Assembly: GCF_004801395.1 (NCBI RefSeq)
Contig: NZ_SSOA01000012.1
Location: 62,001 to 126,000, forward strand
Origin: Gillisella terrae
GTDB taxonomy: Bacteria > Pseudomonadota > Alphaproteobacteria > Rhizobiales > Rhizobiaceae
Length of the DNA stretch: 64,000 bases
Direction: 5' to 3'
Shown here: in pieces, positions 52,480 to 61,376 of the stretch
How positions within the stretch are numbered: the stretch's first letter is position 1
Layout of the letters: every line of letters begins with the position of its first letter
Program-made: the position numbers and the translations under genes
Notes under the pieces: model-generated
Databases searched by the model: none
Seen by the model: only the letters and a program-made list of their open reading frames with translations
Told to the model about the DNA's origin: nothing

Positions 52480-52845
52480 ATGGTCGAACAACACGCGGAT
52501 AGTTTCACAAAAATGCCCTCGACCAATCATGTCCTGTGCCACTCGGTAAACAAGGTGACAGAGGAGATGTTGGGGGCCATTCAGGAGCCGGTTTTGCGCC
52601 GGGGCGATTGCCGTCGCCAGCGTTGCCAGATCCGGCAGATTTCCATGTATCTTTGTCATGTGGTTCTGGGGTTGCCGCAACATGAAGTGGCAAGCGCCTT
52701 TGGCTATGACCGCAGCACGGTCAGCTATGCCTGTCAGGTGATTGAAAATCGTCGCGACAACAAGGCGCTGGATCAGTTTATCTCCTCGCTGGAGCGGGTT
52801 GTTGCGGTGTTGGGCACGCTGGCCAAGGCGGTGCCGCATGGTTGA
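52480..52845 (+). CDS. Stand-alone DnaA domain IV-like DNA-binding protein
   Basis: This 121-residue protein has a helix-turn-helix region resembling the DnaA C-terminal domain: RQRCQIRQISMYLCHVVLGL (about residues 46-65) and HEVASAFGYDRSTVSYACQV (about 68-87), where DnaA has the RQIAMYL and GRDHTTVLHA signatures. The AAA+ ATPase part of DnaA is absent. The HHTTV-like DNA-contact positions differ (YDRSTVSYAC), so the recognised site need not be a DnaA box. ATG 52480 is preceded by AAGGGGAG. It overlaps the next gene by eight bases. Rhizobial genomes often have this pair; the role is unknown. Confidence 0.8.
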   Translation: MVEQHADSFTKMPSTNHVLCHSVNKVTEEMLGAIQEPVLRRGDCRRQRCQIRQISMYLCHVVLGLPQHEVASAFGYDRSTVSYACQVIENRRDNKALDQFISSLERVVAVLGTLAKAVPHG

Positions 52846-53701
52846 GCGCGGAACGGAGCAAATGGCATTGCCACCCAAGGACACCACCAAGGCCATGGTG
52901 CGTCTGCTGCGGCTGGCCCGCAACCCAGTGCTGATCCGCCCCGCCCATGCAGGCGCGTTTGATGTGCTGCGCCGCGACGACGACATGGTGCTGGGCAGGA
53001 TTCAGGGCGAGGTGTTGCAACACGCGATCTCGCAAGGTCTGGTGCAGCAAAAAGGCGACTTTCTGGAGGCAACGGCTGAGGCGAGCGCGTTTTTGCAAAG
53101 AGCGCTGGCAGAGAAGGATGAAGAGCGCTTTGCCGCCCAGCATGGCGCATTGACTGACGCGGTGCTGGTGGAGCATCAGGGGCGGGCTTGCGAAAGCCAG
53201 CACGTCGTTCGCCGCAATCTGGACGATTCTCCGCTCTCAAGTGTGGCGCGCTTGCGCGACAAGGCGGGGGCGGCTTATTTCCCGCGTGACGCCATTGATG
53301 CCGGTGAGCGGCTGGCTTCAGATTTTGAGCGCGGACATTTGCAGCCACGGGTCACGGCATCATGGGAGCCAAGGCTTGCGCAAAAGCAAAAGGGCCAGCG
53401 CTCGGCAGCCACCGACCTCAGCGACAGCGCGCTTGCAGCGAGAGACCGTGTGACAAAAGCGGTGATGGCCTTGGGGCCGGAATTATCCGGCGTGGTGCTG
53501 GATGTCTGCTGCTTTGCCAAGGGGCTGGAAGTGGTGGAGCGTGAACGGCAATGGCCAGCCCGCTCGGCAAAACTGATGTTGCGCACCGCGCTTATGGCGC
53601 TGGCCCGTCATTATAATCCGCCGAAACCCTCTCGCCAATCCGATCTACGCCATTGGGGTGAGGCCGATTATCGGCCTAATATGGCAAGAATGGCGGGGTA
53701 G
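52838..53701 (+). CDS. DUF6456-domain protein
   Basis: This 287-residue protein starts at ATG 52838, overlapping the DnaA-like gene by eight bases, so the two are translationally coupled. The N-terminal part is a possible winged helix (IRPAHAGAFDVLRRDD...GEVLQHAISQGLV). The C-terminal DUF6456 region (about residues 130-270) includes SPLSSVARLRDKAGAAYFPR, AGERLASDFERGHLQPRVTA, VVLDVCCFAKGLEVVERERQ and WPARSAKLMLRTALMALARH. Function is unknown. Pairing with a DnaA-like DNA binder suggests a shared DNA-related or regulatory task. Confidence 0.8.
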   Translation: MVERGTEQMALPPKDTTKAMVRLLRLARNPVLIRPAHAGAFDVLRRDDDMVLGRIQGEVLQHAISQGLVQQKGDFLEATAEASAFLQRALAEKDEERFAAQHGALTDAVLVEHQGRACESQHVVRRNLDDSPLSSVARLRDKAGAAYFPRDAIDAGERLASDFERGHLQPRVTASWEPRLAQKQKGQRSAATDLSDSALAARDRVTKAVMALGPELSGVVLDVCCFAKGLEVVERERQWPARSAKLMLRTALMALARHYNPPKPSRQSDLRHWGEADYRPNMARMAG

Positions 53702-53723
53702 CGCGGCTATTCCTTATCCCATC

Positions 53724-55670
53724 TCAATCTTTTGAGAGCGCCACCACCGGATCCAGCCGGGATGCATTGCGGGCGGGCATGAAGCCGAACACAAGGCCGA
53801 TCAGGCATGAGCAGGTAAAGGCGGCGACCATGGAGGTGGTGGAATAGAGCAGAGCAAAATCCTGGGTGAGCAGTGAAAACAAAAAGCCAAAAGACAGCGC
53901 AAGCCCGATGCCAAGACTGCCACCAATCAGGCAGACCAGCACCGCCTCGATCAGGAATTGCTGCAAAATATCCTGCCGTCTGGCACCCACCGCCATGCGC
54001 ACACCAATTTCACCGACCCGTTCAGAGACCGACACCAGCATGATGTTCATCACCCCAATGCCGCCGACAATCAGCGAAATCACCGCAATGGCCGCCACCA
54101 GCAGGGTCAGCGTATTGGTGGTGCTGGTAATGGTTTTGCGAATGTCATCGGTGTTGAGAATGAAGAAATCCTGCTCGCCATGGCGGTTGGTGAGGAAACT
54201 GGTGACGGCGGTGTTGGCAACCGCAGAATCGACATTGTCGGCCAGCCGCACTGTCACAGATCGCAAGGACAAATCGCCCAAAAACCGCGCCTGCACGCTG
54301 CTATAGGGCAGATAGACCTGCAAATTGGAGCTGGAGCCAAAGCCGCCTTGCTGCTTGGCAATCACGCCAATGATGCGCACCGGCACTTTGCCCAAAAACA
54401 CGGTTTGGCCCAGCGCGTCGGCATAATTGCTGCCAAACAGGCTATCTGCCGCGGTTTGGTCAATCACCGCATCCTGGCTCATATTGGCCACGGCTTCGCT
54501 ATCGAAAAACCGACCGGCCAGCAATTTCGAGCCTTTGACGTCAAAATATTGCGCACCAACCCCATTGATCAGCGCATTGGCAACGGTTGCGCCAAACCGC
54601 ACCGTGCCAGAGGTGGATACGGTGGGGGTGACGGCGGACACATAGGGCAGATTACCAAGGGCATTGGCATCCGCCACTTTCAGTGTGGTGATTTTGCCGG
54701 AGCGCACATCGCCAAAGCTTTTGCCGGGAAAAATCTCCAGCGTGTTGGTGCCCAGACTGTTGATATCGGCCAGCACTTTCTGCTGTGTACCTGCCCCCAG
54801 CGCCACCACGCAGACCACCGAGGCAATGCCAATGACAATGCCCAGCATGGTCAAAAATGTGCGCAAGCGGTGCGACGCCAAGGCCCGCAAGGCCATGACA
54901 AAGGCCTCACCAAAGCGATCAAACCATGGAAAGCGTTGAATGCGGGCAGGGGGCTGCTCTGGTGCTTCGCGGATCAGTTTTGGCTTGTCCTGCCGACGGT
55001 CATCAATAATCTCGCCATCGGCAATTTCAATCACCCGCTCGGCCCGCGCTGCCACATTGGCATCATGGGTGACAATGATAATGGTGCGGCCTTCGGCGTG
55101 TAATTCATCGAGAATGCGCAGCACTTCCTCGCCGCTTTGCTTGTCGAGCGCGCCGGTTGGCTCGTCGGCCAAAATCACTTCGCCACCGTTGATCAGGGCG
55201 CGGGCAATGGACACCCGCTGCTGCTGACCGCCAGAAAGCTGGCCGGGGCGGTTGCGCAAGCGCTCGCCCATGCCCAGCCGCTCCAGCAATTGCCGGGCGC
55301 GGTCGCGCCGCTGGCTGGCGGCAAGGCCTGCATAAATGGCGGGAACCTCGACATTGCCCAGTGCAGAGAGATCGGACAAAAGATGATAACGTTGAAAAAT
55401 AAAGCCGAAATGCTCGCGCCTCAGCCCGGAGAGCGCATCGCTATCCAACTGGTCGGTGCGCTTGCCATCGATCTCGTAAGTGCCAGCATTGGGACGGTCC
55501 AGCAGGCCCAGAATATTCATCAAGGTCGATTTGCCCGAGCCGGACGGCCCGATAATCGACACCATCTCACCGCGCTCAATGGTGAGGTTGACGTTCTTCA
55601 AAACCGCCAGCTCTTGCTCGCCAGCGCGATAGATGCGGGAAATGCCCTTCAGCTCAATCAGTGCGCCCAT
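53724..55670 (-). CDS. macB: MacB-type ABC exporter (ATPase-permease fusion)
   Basis: This 648-residue protein has an N-terminal ATPase (Walker A GPSGSGKST about residues 42-50, signature LSGGQQQRVSIARAL, Walker B EVILADEPTGALD) and a C-terminal permease. A first TM helix lies near 275, a large periplasmic MacB_PCD domain follows, and three TM helices sit at the end (LVAAIAVISLIVGGIGVMNI; VCLIGGSLGIGLALSFGF; near 620). It would drive export of macrolides, lipoproteins, siderophores or peptides with MacA and an outer-membrane channel not seen here. It follows macA by one base. Confidence 0.95.
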   Translation of the reverse strand: MGALIELKGISRIYRAGEQELAVLKNVNLTIERGEMVSIIGPSGSGKSTLMNILGLLDRPNAGTYEIDGKRTDQLDSDALSGLRREHFGFIFQRYHLLSDLSALGNVEVPAIYAGLAASQRRDRARQLLERLGMGERLRNRPGQLSGGQQQRVSIARALINGGEVILADEPTGALDKQSGEEVLRILDELHAEGRTIIIVTHDANVAARAERVIEIADGEIIDDRRQDKPKLIREAPEQPPARIQRFPWFDRFGEAFVMALRALASHRLRTFLTMLGIVIGIASVVCVVALGAGTQQKVLADINSLGTNTLEIFPGKSFGDVRSGKITTLKVADANALGNLPYVSAVTPTVSTSGTVRFGATVANALINGVGAQYFDVKGSKLLAGRFFDSEAVANMSQDAVIDQTAADSLFGSNYADALGQTVFLGKVPVRIIGVIAKQQGGFGSSSNLQVYLPYSSVQARFLGDLSLRSVTVRLADNVDSAVANTAVTSFLTNRHGEQDFFILNTDDIRKTITSTTNTLTLLVAAIAVISLIVGGIGVMNIMLVSVSERVGEIGVRMAVGARRQDILQQFLIEAVLVCLIGGSLGIGLALSFGFLFSLLTQDFALLYSTTSMVAAFTCSCLIGLVFGFMPARNASRLDPVVALSKD

Positions 55671-55671
55671 G

Positions 55672-56874
55672 CTACAGCCTCATGGGCGATCGACCGCCGC
55701 GTCTGCCGCTGCCGTCGGTGGCGGTGGAGGAATCGCCAATCACCACCCGGTCGCCCTCGCTCAATCCCGATTTGATCTCGGCATTGGTGCCATCATTGAG
55801 GCCAATCTCCACGGTTTTGGTGGAAATTTCATCGGCGGCATTGGCCACCCGCAGCGTGACCTTGCCGGTTTTGGTGGCGTTTGGCAGCGCCGAGGATGAG
55901 ATAACCAGCACGTCCTTGGCCTGTCCCAGCACAATATGAACTTCCGCTGTCATATAGGTGCGAAAATACCCATCGGTATTATCAACCGGAAACACGCCAT
56001 TGTAATAAATTGCCGAAGTAGAGGCGGAAGACGTGGTGGAGCTTGATGATGTCACGCTGCTGTCGCTGGTGATAGAAGCCGGTGCTGGCTCAATTGATTG
56101 CAACACGGCATTGAAGCGCCTGGATGGATCGCCGAGAATATTGAAATAGACCGGCTGTCCGGGCTTGACCCGCACCACATCGGCCTCGGAAATCTCGGCG
56201 CGGACAATCATCTTGTCCAATTGACCAAGAATTACAATTGTCGGGGCCGATTGGGTGGCATTCACGGTCTGGCCCTGTTGGTTGACAATGGCCAGCACCG
56301 TGCCATCCATCGGCGCGGTGATGCGGGTATAGCCCAGGTTGGCCTGGGCGGTTTCCACCGCCACTTCGGCCTCGATAATCTGCGCATCCAGCGCGTCGAT
56401 CTGGGCTTTTGTCTGGTCCAATGCTGCTTGCGCGCTATCAACATCGGCCTGCTTGCCGGAATTATTGGCCAAAAGGCTTTGCTGGCGCTCCAGCGTCAGC
56501 CGGGCATTGACCAGCGTTGCCTGCGCTTCGGCCTTCTGCGCCTTGACATTGGCAAGGGCCGCCTTGGATGTGCGCAGATTGTTTTGCTGGGTCACCGAGT
56601 CAATTTCGGCCACCAGGTCGTTTTTCTTGATCGTATCGCCAATCTTGACATGCACAGCCGTAATGCGGCCCGACACCTGCGCACCCACCGCCACCAGCCG
56701 CGAGGGCTTGAAAATGCCGGTGGCAAGCACCGTTTGCTCAATATTGCCGCGCTTGACGGTTGCGGTCAAAAGATTGGTGGCGGCTGTATTATTGGAGCGC
56801 GTAGCCCAGTAAATTCCACCAGCTCCCAAAAGGAGTGCGCCGACAATGACGATTGCAAGAGTGCGCCGCTTCAC
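55672..56874 (-). CDS. macA: MacA-type periplasmic adaptor (membrane fusion protein)
   Basis: This 400-residue adaptor has an N-terminal anchor (residues about 5-24), two lipoyl halves, an alpha-helical hairpin (about residues 95-180, coiled-coil rich: RTSKAALANVKAQKAEAQAT and DAQIIEAEVAVETAQANLGY), a beta barrel and a membrane-proximal domain. A Ser/Thr-rich insert (SDSSVTSSSSTTSSASTSAI, around 260-280) is unusual for the beta-barrel region. It starts at GTG 56874. It is the first gene of macAB. Confidence 0.93.
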   Translation of the reverse strand: MKRRTLAIVIVGALLLGAGGIYWATRSNNTAATNLLTATVKRGNIEQTVLATGIFKPSRLVAVGAQVSGRITAVHVKIGDTIKKNDLVAEIDSVTQQNNLRTSKAALANVKAQKAEAQATLVNARLTLERQQSLLANNSGKQADVDSAQAALDQTKAQIDALDAQIIEAEVAVETAQANLGYTRITAPMDGTVLAIVNQQGQTVNATQSAPTIVILGQLDKMIVRAEISEADVVRVKPGQPVYFNILGDPSRRFNAVLQSIEPAPASITSDSSVTSSSSTTSSASTSAIYYNGVFPVDNTDGYFRTYMTAEVHIVLGQAKDVLVISSSALPNATKTGKVTLRVANAADEISTKTVEIGLNDGTNAEIKSGLSEGDRVVIGDSSTATDGSGRRGGRSPMRL

Positions 56875-56978
56875 GATAGACCTTTCTTATACAGCACGCT
56901 GTGCAAAGCTGAACATCACGCTGTAGTATATTGAATAGACGGCATAATATTGGCTCAACCCACAAAAGGGTTAGGGCC

Positions 56979-57404
56979 TTATGCGTTGGCGGCCAGCTTG
57001 CCCGCTGCTTCAGAGCGAATACGATCAATCATCGAGCGCAAACCATTGGCGCGTTGGGCAGACAGATGCTCGATCAGCCCAAGCTTGCCAAACAGCTCCA
57101 GCGCATCCATCCGCGCGACCTCAGAGGCGCGCTTGCCGGAATAGGCCGACAGCACAATGGCCACCAGCCCGCGCACAATATGGGCATCGGAATCACCCTC
57201 AAAGGTCAAAACCGGATCCGCTCCATCACCGGCCGTGGTGGCCAGCCACACCTGACTTGCACAGCCTCGGACCTTGTTGTCATCAGTGCGTTTGCTCTCA
57301 GAAAGCTCTGGCAGCGCTTTGCCCAACTCGATCACATAGCGATAGCGATCTTCCCATTCTTCTAAAAAGGCGAAATCGTCGATGATCTGGTCGATAGGCG
57401 TCAT
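56979..57404 (-). CDS. sufE: SufE cysteine-desulfurase sulfur acceptor
   Basis: This 141-residue protein accepts persulfide from SufS for Fe-S cluster assembly. The active Cys is in VRGCASQVWLAT (about residue 51). YRYVIELGKALPELSE and AYSGKRASEVARMDALELFG are SufE blocks. ATG 57404 (MTPIDQIIDDFAFLEEW) gives the standard length; the frame's 23 additional upstream residues are rejected. It is not beside a suf operon, which is common for sufE in rhizobia. Confidence 0.95.
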   Translation of the reverse strand: MTPIDQIIDDFAFLEEWEDRYRYVIELGKALPELSESKRTDDNKVRGCASQVWLATTAGDGADPVLTFEGDSDAHIVRGLVAIVLSAYSGKRASEVARMDALELFGKLGLIEHLSAQRANGLRSMIDRIRSEAAGKLAANA

Positions 57405-57478
57405 GGCTTGGGTCCGCTTTATGGTTTTATGCACCCTCATATAGGCGAGCAGCACGGCAGTTGAACACTGCAAAGCGC

Positions 57479-57510
57479 AAAAAAAACCGCAAAGAGCAAG
57501 CTCTTCGCGG
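57479..57510 (-). terminator. Intrinsic terminator of the DUF5330 gene
   Basis: CCGC-A-AAGAG (57487-57496) pairs with CTCTT-C-GCGG (57501-57510), with one mismatch; the minus-strand transcript then has eight U (A-run 57479-57486). Confidence 0.8.
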
Positions 57511-57605
57511 CGTCACAAAAGGACAGAGGGGACAGTGAAGGTGCAAAAGCAGGCTGGAAACGGTGGTGAAACTTGACAAAGCAGAAAGGGAATGGCGGCG
57601 CTTGA

Positions 57606-58067
57606 TCAATCGGCAGGCTTGACCCGTGGTCGGGGAACATTGATGACCAGAGGGTTTGATGGGCCAGCTTGTGATGCGCCAACTTGTGATGCACTGGGCT
57701 GCGACACCGTGCCGGTCACGACGTGATCGGCAGCATTTGAGGCCTCTTTGTCAGTCACAGGGGTTCCATCCGAGGGCGTTGTGCTGCCATCGCCAAAATG
57801 ACGGTTGAGCAGTTGAAAGGCCACCAGCGCCCCTTCGCGTGCCCGCTCGCCAATGGCGCTGAAGGTTTGCGCGCCCTTGGCGCAGACATCAGGCTTGGTG
57901 GTGCACAGACCGCTGACATAATCATAGGCCCCCGTGGCCGCCGAGATGGCGTTGCTGAGCTGGAATTGCGATGTGGCGGTCGATTGGGCGTTCTGCGGTC
58001 CGCCGATAAACGACAGCGCCACCAGCACCAGAGTAAACCAGAACGTGCCTTTGATTAAAAACCACAT
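57606..58067 (-). CDS. DUF5330-family exported small protein
   Basis: This 153-residue protein begins MWFLIKGTFWFTLVLVALSF, a signal anchor, as in rhizobial DUF5330 proteins. A short conserved helical part (AISAATGAYDYVSGLCTTKP, DVCAKGAQTFSAIGERAREG; two Cys that may pair) precedes a Pro/Ser/Thr-rich disordered tail ending in VINVPRPRVKPAD. Function is unknown; periplasmic location is inferred from the anchor. It is a single gene with its own terminator. Confidence 0.8.
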   Translation of the reverse strand: MWFLIKGTFWFTLVLVALSFIGGPQNAQSTATSQFQLSNAISAATGAYDYVSGLCTTKPDVCAKGAQTFSAIGERAREGALVAFQLLNRHFGDGSTTPSDGTPVTDKEASNAADHVVTGTVSQPSASQVGASQAGPSNPLVINVPRPRVKPAD

Positions 58068-58509
58068 CACAACTATCCGTTTTGTTCAAACACGGAACCC
58101 GTTCCGTATTCCCGGCGATGATAACCGGCTGTTGGGACACACGATATGATTCGCATCCAAATATGGCTTTGCAAAATTTGCTCAGATTTTCTGCGCATTT
58201 GTTTAAAATGCAATCTATCTGCATTTGAGGCGTATTCTATTCAAAGTTTAAGAATTGGGATTAAGCATAATTGTGGCAGAGCCCTTGTCTTCCACAGGCT
58301 TTGCAGGTGTTGTCACGCCATAAATGTTAACAAAATAGAGAAAAACACGCAAAATCCATCGCTTACGTGCCGTTAACCATGTTTTCGAAAGCTTGCCGAA
58401 CCTGTATCAGAACAGGCCGAAACCGCCCCTTTTCGACGGCTTTTGGCTTTGTGCTTTATCTTTTCCTTAAGGCGGCGACCTCTATTGTTGCCTAAACATT
58501 GAGGACCGC
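58068..58509. other. Divergent promoter region upstream of the histidine kinase
   Basis: About 440 bp, AT-rich between 58140 and 58350. No gene, repeat or RNA is recognised; short frames here lack start signals. Confidence 0.45.
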
Positions 58510-60132
58510 ATGTTGCGGAAGTTTCGAGTGCAGGTATTGAGCAAAATCACCGATTGGGCAGAGACATTTGTCGATGAAGCGGTCACCCGCAAAGTGGCCC
58601 GCATTGTCGTGAGTGCAGAGCCTTCACACGCGGAGATTGTGGCGACGCGCCGTGTTATCATGACGTGCCTGCCAGCTCTGGTGCTATTGCCGCTTGGCCT
58701 GTCTTTTCTGCAAGGGGCGGCTGTGGCTTTGCCACTTGGTTTTGCCATAGTCTTTGCCATTTTTCTTGTGGCCCTGCTGGCCAGCCTGCGCATGGTGCGC
58801 CCATCTCCGTTGAACAATCAGGAAGAAACCCCTCATACGCCTGCGCCGGCCATGGTCGATCTTGGGCTATTTCCGGGTCTTGCGCTGGAGCTGGACGGGC
58901 AGGCCTGCGTATTGCGGATGGGGGGGCGCGATGTTGAAAGCTTCTTGCCCGCGCTGCGCGATCCGCTTGGCCGCACGTTCATTGATCAGGTGCATGTCAC
59001 TGATCGCATCGCCTTTGTGCGCGCCTTTGATTCCTTGCGCCAGGGCGATGACCGTATGCGCCTATCTTTACGCCTTGGCCGTCCGCAAGCGGATGATATG
59101 TCGGATGATGTGCCGGGCACGCTGATGGCGGTGTCGCTGGATATGGCGGGCAGCCGTGATGCCGATGGCCGTCTTGCCAGTGTGCTTGTGCAGGTGCTGG
59201 ATTGCACGCATGAGCAGGACATGGCCGAGCAACTCGTGCGTCTTGAGGCCGATCTGCAAAACGCCCATGAAATGAAAAGCCGCTTTTTGGCCGCCGCCAG
59301 CCATGAACTGCGCACGCCGCTGAATGCCATTCTTGGCTTTTCGGATATTCTGATGGGTGATTATTTTGGCAGGATGGAAGATGAGCGCCATCGTGAATAT
59401 GTGCGTCTGATCCGTCAATCCGGTGGGCATTTGCTCTCTGTCGTCAACAGCATGTTGGACATGTGCCGCATTGAAGCCGGGCGCTATGAGCTGCTGGTGG
59501 AGCCATTCACACTATCGGAAACCATTCACGATTGCGAAAAAATGCTGGCGTTGCAGGCGCGCGAAAAGGGCGTGCGCTTGACCAGCCGCATTGGTCGCAA
59601 CGTCGGTGAATTGCATGCCGACCCACGCGCCGTGCGTCAAATTTTGATCAATCTTGTTGGTAATGCTATCAAATTCACCGAAGCGGGTGGCGTTATCACT
59701 GTGGATGCGGCACGATCAGAGCAGAATTTGTTGATCTCGGTCAGCGACACGGGCATTGGTATCGAGGAAGATAAAATCCGCACATTGGGTGAGCCCTTTG
59801 TGCAAGTGCAGAGTGATTACAATCGCCAATATGATGGCGTTGGGCTGGGCCTGTCTCTGGTCAAGGGCTTAGTGGCACTGCATGGTGGTGAGTTTAAAAT
59901 TTCGAGCCGCCACGGTGAAGGCACCTTGGTTGAAATTAGCCTGCCGATTGACGGATCAGGCGTTTCGCGGATCGAAGCGACGGGTGAAAGCCAGCATATC
60001 GAATTTCCGCCACGCTTGCAGGCAAGCATGGTCAACACAGGCCAACAGAGCGAGAATTGCTCGACCTTTGGCGCTCAGGAAGGCCCTAGGAAAGGATTGA
60101 ATGGCGACGCGAAAGCGAAAATTGCCGGATAA
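58510..60132 (+). CDS. Membrane-bound sensor histidine kinase
   Basis: This 540-residue protein has two adjacent hydrophobic helices near residues 50-95 (ALVLLPLGLSFLQGAAVALP; FAIVFAIFLVALLASLRM), a PAS-like region (about 120-250), a HisKA domain with the phospho-acceptor His in SHELRTPLNAILGFSDIL (about residue 265), and an HATPase domain with N box LINLVGNAIKFTE, G1 SVSDTGIGIEEDKI and G2 YDGVGLGLSLVKGLVALHGG. There is no receiver domain and no cognate response regulator in the window. It overlaps the following peptidoglycan-binding gene by 32 bp. Confidence 0.92.
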   Translation: MLRKFRVQVLSKITDWAETFVDEAVTRKVARIVVSAEPSHAEIVATRRVIMTCLPALVLLPLGLSFLQGAAVALPLGFAIVFAIFLVALLASLRMVRPSPLNNQEETPHTPAPAMVDLGLFPGLALELDGQACVLRMGGRDVESFLPALRDPLGRTFIDQVHVTDRIAFVRAFDSLRQGDDRMRLSLRLGRPQADDMSDDVPGTLMAVSLDMAGSRDADGRLASVLVQVLDCTHEQDMAEQLVRLEADLQNAHEMKSRFLAAASHELRTPLNAILGFSDILMGDYFGRMEDERHREYVRLIRQSGGHLLSVVNSMLDMCRIEAGRYELLVEPFTLSETIHDCEKMLALQAREKGVRLTSRIGRNVGELHADPRAVRQILINLVGNAIKFTEAGGVITVDAARSEQNLLISVSDTGIGIEEDKIRTLGEPFVQVQSDYNRQYDGVGLGLSLVKGLVALHGGEFKISSRHGEGTLVEISLPIDGSGVSRIEATGESQHIEFPPRLQASMVNTGQQSENCSTFGAQEGPRKGLNGDAKAKIAG

Positions 60133-61174
60133 AAGAAAGTCCGCTCGAAAGGAGCCGGGCTTTTTCGTCTTGGCCGCTAAAGCGTCCATGCGCATTGTTG
60201 CGCGCAATCCCAGTGTGGTGATGTGCACATTGGGCTTTGTAGTGGTGTTGGGTTGCGTCACCGCCAATGCATTCTGGTATCAGCCGGGGCGTCATCCATC
60301 GCCAATTTTGCGCACGCGCGATCCGCATGATTTTTCGGCCATGCTGGGCTTTAACACATCCCCCGCCATCAAGCCGCATCCTGATGATGTGACAACATTT
60401 TTGATCCAGCGGCAGGACACCAGCGCCCCGCCTGTGGCACCACCAGCACCTCAACAGGTCCAACAGCAAGCCCAGCCACAAGTGCAGCAATTGGCTCCAC
60501 CTGCGGTATCCGATGATTCCCAGACCATTCTGTCAATCCAGAGCCAGCTGGCGCGTCTCGGCTTCTACAATGGCCCGCTGAACGGGCGGCGCGATGCCCA
60601 AACGGATGCGGCCATTCAGGCCTATCAGCAGCAGGTTGGCCTGACGGCAACAGCCCAGCCAAGCGACGACCTGTTGAACGTCCTGGCCGCAGACAATGGC
60701 GCAAGCAATGCGCCCACCGCGGTGCCCGTTGCTGCGACAGTGCATCCGCTGGAGCGGCCCACGATGGTGGCATCGTCCGGTGAGGAAGCTCTTGATCCGG
60801 TGGCCGCCGCCATTCGCAACGCTGAGAAAAACGGCGCAACGCCACCCGCCACCAAGGCTTCCATGCGTACGGTGGCGGCCCCTGTGCCAAGGGTGCCTGT
60901 GGGGGAGGCTGTAAATCGGGAAATAGCCAGTCGGGATCACGCCGGCCATGCCATGCCCCCGCAGCCCGTGGGGTCAACCGCAGGACCGGCGCTGGTGATG
61001 GACATCCAGCGCGGCCTGATCAATGTTTCCTACACCGGTATCACTGTTGACGGGGTTGTCGGCGAAAAAACCAAAGCCGCTATCCGTCATTTCCAACGCC
61101 ATTATCGCCTGCCAGAAACGGGCGAGCCAGATATGGCCGTGCTCAAAACACTGAAATCCATCGGCGCGCTCTAA
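60101..61174 (+). CDS. Membrane-anchored protein with two peptidoglycan-binding domains
   Basis: This 357-residue protein has a basic cytoplasmic N-terminus, one TM helix (about residues 38-58, PSVVMCTLGFVVVLGCVTAN), a Pro/Gln-rich linker (about 108-135), and two PG_binding_1 modules: IQSQLARLGFYNGPLNGRRD (about 148-167) and DIQRGLINVSYTGITVDGVV (about 303-322, with GEKTKAAIRHFQRHYRLPET). No hydrolase domain is present. The start at 60101 lies inside the kinase gene, so translation is coupled; together they may form a cell-wall-sensing unit. Confidence 0.88.
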   Translation: MATRKRKLPDKRKSARKEPGFFVLAAKASMRIVARNPSVVMCTLGFVVVLGCVTANAFWYQPGRHPSPILRTRDPHDFSAMLGFNTSPAIKPHPDDVTTFLIQRQDTSAPPVAPPAPQQVQQQAQPQVQQLAPPAVSDDSQTILSIQSQLARLGFYNGPLNGRRDAQTDAAIQAYQQQVGLTATAQPSDDLLNVLAADNGASNAPTAVPVAATVHPLERPTMVASSGEEALDPVAAAIRNAEKNGATPPATKASMRTVAAPVPRVPVGEAVNREIASRDHAGHAMPPQPVGSTAGPALVMDIQRGLINVSYTGITVDGVVGEKTKAAIRHFQRHYRLPETGEPDMAVLKTLKSIGAL

Positions 61175-61244
61175 ATTTTTCTCTTGAAATAGCAAATACC
61201 CGCCCTAATTGCAGTCTATACGCATGCGCGACGGTGTTTCACTC

Positions 61245-61350
61245 TTACAGACCCGTGCGCCCTATTTGGTGCATAAAGGACGCTGTAACACGCTTAATGT
61301 GCTGCATATTTCTGAAATCCACTCCGATTTCAGGGTTTATGCAGTGGGTG
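61245..61350. repeat. RIME-like bipartite repeat, diverged
   Basis: TTACAGACCCGTGCGCCCTA / TTTGGTGCATAAAGGACGCT and GTGCTGCATATTTCTGAAAT / TTTCAGGGTTTATGCAG. The arms have several mismatches, so this is an old copy. It ends 27 bp before vgrG. Confidence 0.75.
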
Positions 61351-61376
61351 GTTCATCCCTAGCATTTGGGGGATTT

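Noticed and set aside
58381-58509. Possible upstream start or small gene before the histidine kinase
   Set aside because: No start codon with a suitable ribosome binding site in frame; the GAGGA before 58510 supports the chosen start.
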